DNA of 9,963 nucleotides from Thioalkalivibrio sp. (lineage in GTDB: Bacteria > Pseudomonadota > Gammaproteobacteria > Ectothiorhodospirales > Ectothiorhodospiraceae). Under the pieces are notes generated by a model. The model saw only the letters and a program-made list of their open reading frames with translations. It had not been told where the DNA came from and did not search any database. Positions 6,218 to 9,963 of the stretch are shown in pieces (the stretch's first letter is position 1; every line of letters begins with the position of its first letter). The position numbers were made by a program, and so were the translations under genes. The stretch lies in the NCBI GenBank assembly GCA_007120575.1, contig SKNJ01000051.1, positions 1 through 9,963 of the forward strand, written 5' to 3'.

Positions 6218-6508
6218 ATGCAATCCGATGACATGCACCTGCTGACGGTGGTTGCCGAGGCCCTGCTGGAGGACATGCTGATCGACGAGGTGCGCAGCCT
6301 GGGGGCGGCGGGCTACACGGTGACCGATGCGCGTGGCTGGGGGCGGCACGGCAAGCGACGGGGCAACTGGCGCCAGGGGGGCAATATCCGCCTCGAGGTG
6401 ATCGGGTCGCAGGAGCTTTGCGATCGTATCGCCGCGCGCTTCAAGGAGCAGTACGAGGACGACTACGGTCTGCTGATGTTCACTACCCCGGTGACGCTGA
6501 AGAACTGA
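6218..6508 (+). CDS. sbtB: SbtB-like PII-family regulator of SbtA
   Basis: A 96-residue PII-like protein. Seen: beta strand LLTVVAEALLEDMLIDEV (8-25), the turn GAAGYTVTDARG (29-40), which matches the GAKGYTV-type segment of SbtB, and a basic T-loop WGRHGKRRGNWRQGGN (41-56). These are followed by a strand IRLEVIG (57-63), a helix ELCDRIAARFKEQY (66-79) and a last strand YGLLMFTTPV (83-92). SbtB proteins are trimers that bind adenine nucleotides and close the SbtA channel through the T-loop. This copy ends at VTLKN and lacks the C-terminal Cys-Gly-Pro-x-Gly-Cys loop of many cyanobacterial SbtBs, so that redox feature is missing. The ATG at 6218 has GGGAGG (6204-6209) overlapping the end of sbtA, giving tight coupling; a later ATG at 6233 is less likely. 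Adjacent location to sbtA makes the functional call strong although sequence similarity is only partial. Confidence 0.85.
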   Translation: MQSDDMHLLTVVAEALLEDMLIDEVRSLGAAGYTVTDARGWGRHGKRRGNWRQGGNIRLEVIGSQELCDRIAARFKEQYEDDYGLLMFTTPVTLKN

Positions 6509-6518
6509 GCTTGGCAGA

Positions 6519-6541
6519 GGCCTGTCGGTGCGGGGCAGGCC
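6519..6541 (+). terminator. Hairpin 10 bases downstream of sbtB
   Basis: GGCCTGTC (6519-6526) pairs with GGCAGGCC (6534-6541) in an 8-bp stem with one G-U pair and a 7-base loop. It starts just after the sbtB stop, where a terminator or 3-prime stabilising hairpin is expected. No T-run follows (the next bases are AGGGCGCGCGC), so intrinsic termination is doubtful. Confidence 0.4.
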
Positions 6542-6548
6542 AGGGCGC

Positions 6549-6601
6549 GCGCAAGGGAAGCATTGATCAGTGTTTCCCAAGCCCTGTAGCAGGACTTGCG
6601 C
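6549..6601. repeat. Compact nested inverted-repeat element between convergent genes
   Basis: The ends GCGCAAG (6549-6555) and CTTGCGC (6595-6601) are perfect 7-bp inverted repeats. Inside, 6555-6578 is a 24-base near-palindrome centred on TGATCA: ten Watson-Crick pairs plus two G-U pairs per half-turn of the fold. A second hairpin has the stem CCTG (6583-6586) / CAGG (6590-6593) around TAG, and can extend to CAAG (6578-6581) / CTTG (6595-6598) with one mismatch. The whole can fold as a three-way junction on either strand. It lies between the ends of sbtB and the chemoreceptor gene. It could be a bidirectional 3-prime structure or one copy of a dispersed REP- or MITE-like palindrome. No second copy is present in this window. 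Confidence 0.55.
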
Positions 6602-6627
6602 CGAGGTTGGCCGCTGCCCGGGCGGAT

Positions 6628-8247
6628 TCAGACCCGGAAACGCCCGGCCAGCTCCTCCAGTTCGCGGGCCAGGCGCGAGAGTTCTTCGGCCGCTTCGCTG
6701 CCCCGGGCTGCACCTTCGGCATTCTGTTCGGCCTCGCCCATCACGGTGGTCACATTGGCGTTGATGGTCTCGGCAACCTGGCTTTGTTCCTCGGCCGCGC
6801 TGGCGATCTGATCGATCATCTCGGTGATCGAGCGGACCGAATCGCGGATCTCGCGCAGGGCCTGATCGGCCTCTCCGGCCTGTTCCACGGTCTGTCGGGT
6901 CTTGTCCTCGCCGGCCTGCATGACCTGCACTGCGTCGCGGGTGCCGGACTGCAGTCGTTCCACCATGGCGCGAATCTCTTCGGTGGAATCCTGGGTGCGC
7001 GACGCCAGGGCGCGCACCTCCTCGGCCACGACCGCGAATCCGCGCCCGGCCTCTCCGGCGCGGGCTGCCTCGATTGCGGCATTCAGCGCCAGCAGGTTGG
7101 TCTTTTCCGCGATCTCCTGGATGACCTGAAGCACCTGGCCGATCCCCTCGGAGTCGGTTTCCACGCGCTTGATCGCTTCCGCCGCGCGATGCACCTCGGT
7201 CGCCAGGTCCTCGACGCCGGCGATGGTGCGACCTACAACCTCCTGGCCCCCTTCGGCGGCGGCCCGCGAGGCATGCGCGGATTCGGTGGCCGACTGGGAG
7301 TTGCGTGCCACGTCCTGGGCGGTGGCGCTCATCTGGTTCATGGAGGTAGCGACCTGTTCGATCTCGCGGCGCTGACGGTCGCCACTCTCGCGGGTGCCTT
7401 CCGAGACCTGCTGTACCTGTTCGGAGGCGGCGGTAAGCTGGCCGGTGGAGCGGACAATGGCCGCGATCAGCGTGCGGAACTGTTCCATTACGCCGTTGAA
7501 GGCCGCGACCGCGCGCCCGACCTCGTCCTGGCCGTGCACGTTCAGACGCCGGGTCAGGTCACCACCCCCTCCCGCGATGTCGCGCAGGCCGCTGGTCATC
7601 TCGCCCAGTGGGCGTGTCACAACTCGCCGGATGAACAGGAAGATCAGACCCAGCAACGGGATGCTGACCAGCACCGCCACCGCGAACAGCAGGCCCCCGA
7701 AGCGGTTGGACTGCTGTTGTACCGCCGACATGTCCAGGCGCAGGCTGGTCGCGCCGAGTACGGTACCTTCACCGGCGGGCGCGTGGCAGGTGACACAACT
7801 GCGGCCGAGGTATTCGCGCTGGTTGTGTACCGGCATGATCACTCGCAGTTCGCTGGTCTCGGGCAGTGCCGTTACGTAGGGCTCGCCGGTCTCCAGCACG
7901 CGGCGTTCGTGCGCGTCGCGGGGTCGGCTCGAGGCATCACCGTCGCCGAACTGGTCGCGCACGCCGGCGGCTCGCAGCGCCCGCAGTTCCAGTACGTTCC
8001 CCATCTCCTGGATCTGCTCCATGAACTCGTGACGCTGGCCGATGGTGCCGGTGATCATCATGGTGGTGAGCCCGGCCCAGGTCATCTCGTGCAGGCTGTC
8101 GGCGAAGTGGATAGCCTGTTGCTCGGCAGTCGCGCGTTGTTCCTGCACGGCCCAGACGATCATGCCGGACCACGCGATCACCAGCATCAGCCAGATTGCG
8201 GCGAGCAAGCGCAGCCAGATGGGGAGATCGTGTAAGCGTTTCAGCAT
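6628..8247 (-). CDS. Methyl-accepting chemotaxis protein with a periplasmic haem c motif
   Basis: A 539-residue inner-membrane chemoreceptor. Order: TM1 (about 11-33), periplasmic sensor (about 34-183), TM2 (184-206), HAMP (207-260), then a long cytoplasmic coiled coil. The hairpin tip [20 protein letters not shown] (378-397) followed by [18 protein letters not shown] binds CheA and CheW. The sensor domain contains CVTCH at 151-155 (bases 7783-7797), the CxxCH signature for covalent haem c, preceded by [15 protein letters not shown]. Haem-bearing chemoreceptors such as DcrA of Desulfovibrio sense oxygen or redox state, so this is probably a redox, oxygen or nitric-oxide receptor. There is no C-terminal NWETF-type pentapeptide for CheR tethering; the protein ends EELAGRFRV. 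The ATG at 8247 was chosen because TM1 starts right after it; its Shine-Dalgarno (AGGGACAGGA) is moderate, and the open frame upstream lacks protein-like content. It is transcribed alone, with a 272-base gap to thpR. Confidence 0.95.
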   Translation of the reverse strand: MLKRLHDLPIWLRLLAAIWLMLVIAWSGMIVWAVQEQRATAEQQAIHFADSLHEMTWAGLTTMMITGTIGQRHEFMEQIQEMGNVLELRALRAAGVRDQFGDGDASSRPRDAHERRVLETGEPYVTALPETSELRVIMPVHNQREYLGRSCVTCHAPAGEGTVLGATSLRLDMSAVQQQSNRFGGLLFAVAVLVSIPLLGLIFLFIRRVVTRPLGEMTSGLRDIAGGGGDLTRRLNVHGQDEVGRAVAAFNGVMEQFRTLIAAIVRSTGQLTAASEQVQQVSEGTRESGDRQRREIEQVATSMNQMSATAQDVARNSQSATESAHASRAAAEGGQEVVGRTIAGVEDLATEVHRAAEAIKRVETDSEGIGQVLQVIQEIAEKTNLLALNAAIEAARAGEAGRGFAVVAEEVRALASRTQDSTEEIRAMVERLQSGTRDAVQVMQAGEDKTRQTVEQAGEADQALREIRDSVRSITEMIDQIASAAEEQSQVAETINANVTTVMGEAEQNAEGAARGSEAAEELSRLARELEELAGRFRV

Positions 8248-8417
8248 GTCCTGTCCCTGCTTGCGAGGAGGGCGGTTGGCCGCTTCCTGGCAGCGGCTGC
8301 GTGGAGTCCCATGGACCTTGACGGTCGCGCCCCGGAAAACTTGAACGGTGGGGGCATGCGAACGCCGGGACCGTCCGGGCTTCCTTATCCCGGTCGTGGA
8401 CACGGCGGCTGCCTGCA

Positions 8418-8425
8418 TTATCGGC
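8418..8425 (-). promoter_or_regulatory. Possible sigma-28 (FliA) -10 element for the chemoreceptor gene
   Basis: On the minus strand these bases read GCCGATAA, an exact match to the sigma-28 -10 octamer used for flagellar and chemotaxis genes. It lies 170 bases upstream of the chemoreceptor ATG. No good TAAA-type -35 is found at the normal distance (the closest, TGAA, is about 2 bases too far), and the leader would be long. The chemotaxis context raises the odds, but this remains tentative. Confidence 0.35.
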
Positions 8426-8478
8426 ACTTGCCTCGGGCCGGATTCATGATCTGGCGCAACAATCGGGCGGTTGGTCGG

Positions 8479-8511
8479 GCATTGCCGATGCGGGGTATCC
8501 AGCCTGGCTGG
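8479..8511 (-). terminator. thpR: Hairpins just after the thpR stop
   Basis: Two small dyads follow the thpR stop on the minus strand: CCAGC (8499-8503) / GCTGG (8507-8511) with a 3-base loop, and GCAT (8479-8482) / ATGC (8488-8491) with a 5-base loop. No T-run follows, so if they end transcription they are not classical intrinsic terminators. Confidence 0.25.
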
Positions 8512-8519
8512 CCCGGGCG

Positions 8520-9061
8520 CTACGGCGTGGGTGATGAGGGTGGTTGGTGCTCGATCCCGGTCGAGGCGATCACGCGGTAGGGCCCGGGGTGGCCATCCTG
8601 GCCCGATTCCACCAGCACGACCGTGTCCGCCGACCACTGCACGGGGGGGGCGAGGGCCTCGTGGGGTGGCGGCAGGGCTTGTCGGCGCAGGGTGATGTGT
8701 GGACGGAAAGGGGCTGGCGGGAGCTCGATGCCGCAGTGCTGGCACAACTCGCGGGCCTGTTGTGCGAGCTGCGCAAGCTCGCCTGGAGGCTGCCCGGGGC
8801 CGGCCCAGGTGACCCGGGCACGCGTGAAATGCCCGAGCCGGTCGAGCGTCAGCGCGATGGGCTCGTGGTGCAGGGCATGGATGTGGGTGGCCAGGCAGTC
8901 GGCCTGCTCGGCGGGCACGCTGCCGGCGAACGCCAGGGTCAGGTGCAGATGAGCCTGTGGGACCGGACGGCCGGGGCCGGTGAGGGTGCGGGCCAGTCGG
9001 TCCAGTTGGGTGCGGGTGGCCGGGTCCGGCCACAGGGCGAGAAACACGCGACGTCGCGTGG

Positions 9062-9065
<4 letters not shown>
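8520..9065 (-). CDS. thpR: ThpR/LigT-type RNA 2',3'-cyclic phosphodiesterase (2H family)
   Basis: A 181-residue cytoplasmic protein of the 2H phosphoesterase superfamily (bacterial LigT/ThpR, historically 2'-5' RNA ligase). Members open 2',3'-cyclic phosphates on RNA and can join 2'-5' linkages in vitro. Both catalytic HxTx motifs are present and in register: HLTL at 41-44 and HITL at 123-126, about 80 residues apart as in the family. The N-terminus [17 protein letters not shown] is the usual first strand and helix, and total length is typical. The start ATG (9065-9063) overlaps the stop of the upstream sigma-54 activator as ATGA, and no strong Shine-Dalgarno precedes it, so translation is probably coupled to that gene. 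A run of eight C on the coding strand (8643-8650) encodes Ala-Pro-Pro at about 139-141 and could be slippage-prone. The C-terminal tail [11 protein letters not shown] looks disordered. Confidence 0.9.

Positions 9066-9963
<898 letters not shown>

Noticed and set aside
8248..9033. N-terminal extension of the chemoreceptor frame by 262 residues
   Set aside because: The extension is Pro/Arg/Ala-rich without domains and overlaps thpR in another frame; TM1 starts right after the ATG at 8247.

Overview
The window is high-GC, densely coded bacterial DNA. Its gene content suggests a chemolithoautotrophic, probably sulfur-oxidising gammaproteobacterium: an SbtA/SbtB bicarbonate-uptake pair, a periplasmic double-thioredoxin protein, a chemoreceptor with a haem c motif, and c-di-GMP and sigma-54 signalling proteins. 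An Ectothiorhodospiraceae (Thioalkalivibrio-like) host is my inference from content and style; no rRNA or marker gene is present to prove it. I see no phage, transposase, tRNA, rRNA or CRISPR array.

Left part (1-3304, plus strand): a short sensorless histidine kinase, whose start lies at the window edge, is followed by a weak terminator-like hairpin. Next comes a tight two-gene unit: an unrecognised 114-residue protein, then 3 bases later a 700-residue CBS-PAS-GGDEF-EAL protein in which both c-di-GMP active sites look intact.

Middle (3368-6508): two minus-strand genes encode an exported tandem-thioredoxin protein and a flavodoxin-fold NAD(P)H:quinone-type oxidoreductase. The oxidoreductase is divergent from a plus-strand sbtA-sbtB operon (sodium/bicarbonate symporter plus its PII-like regulator). 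The 149-base divergent region carries a possible promoter and two inverted repeats; one is a perfect 8-bp dyad directly before the sbtA ribosome-binding site. After sbtB lie a hairpin and a compact 53-base element with nested inverted repeats.

Right part (6628-9963, minus strand): a methyl-accepting chemotaxis protein with CVTCH in its periplasmic domain, a 272-base upstream gap with an exact sigma-28-type -10 octamer, then thpR (2H-family RNA ligase/phosphodiesterase). thpR is translationally coupled by an ATGA overlap to an upstream sigma-54 activator whose N-terminus is outside the window.

Common themes are inorganic-carbon acquisition, redox handling in the periplasm and behavioural signalling. 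The most rewarding targets are the sbtA leader and the SbtB variant, the haem-type chemoreceptor, the nested palindromic element at 6549-6601, and the unknown protein coupled to the c-di-GMP enzyme. I did not find a clearly new multi-gene system; the strongest candidates are unusual variants of known families.
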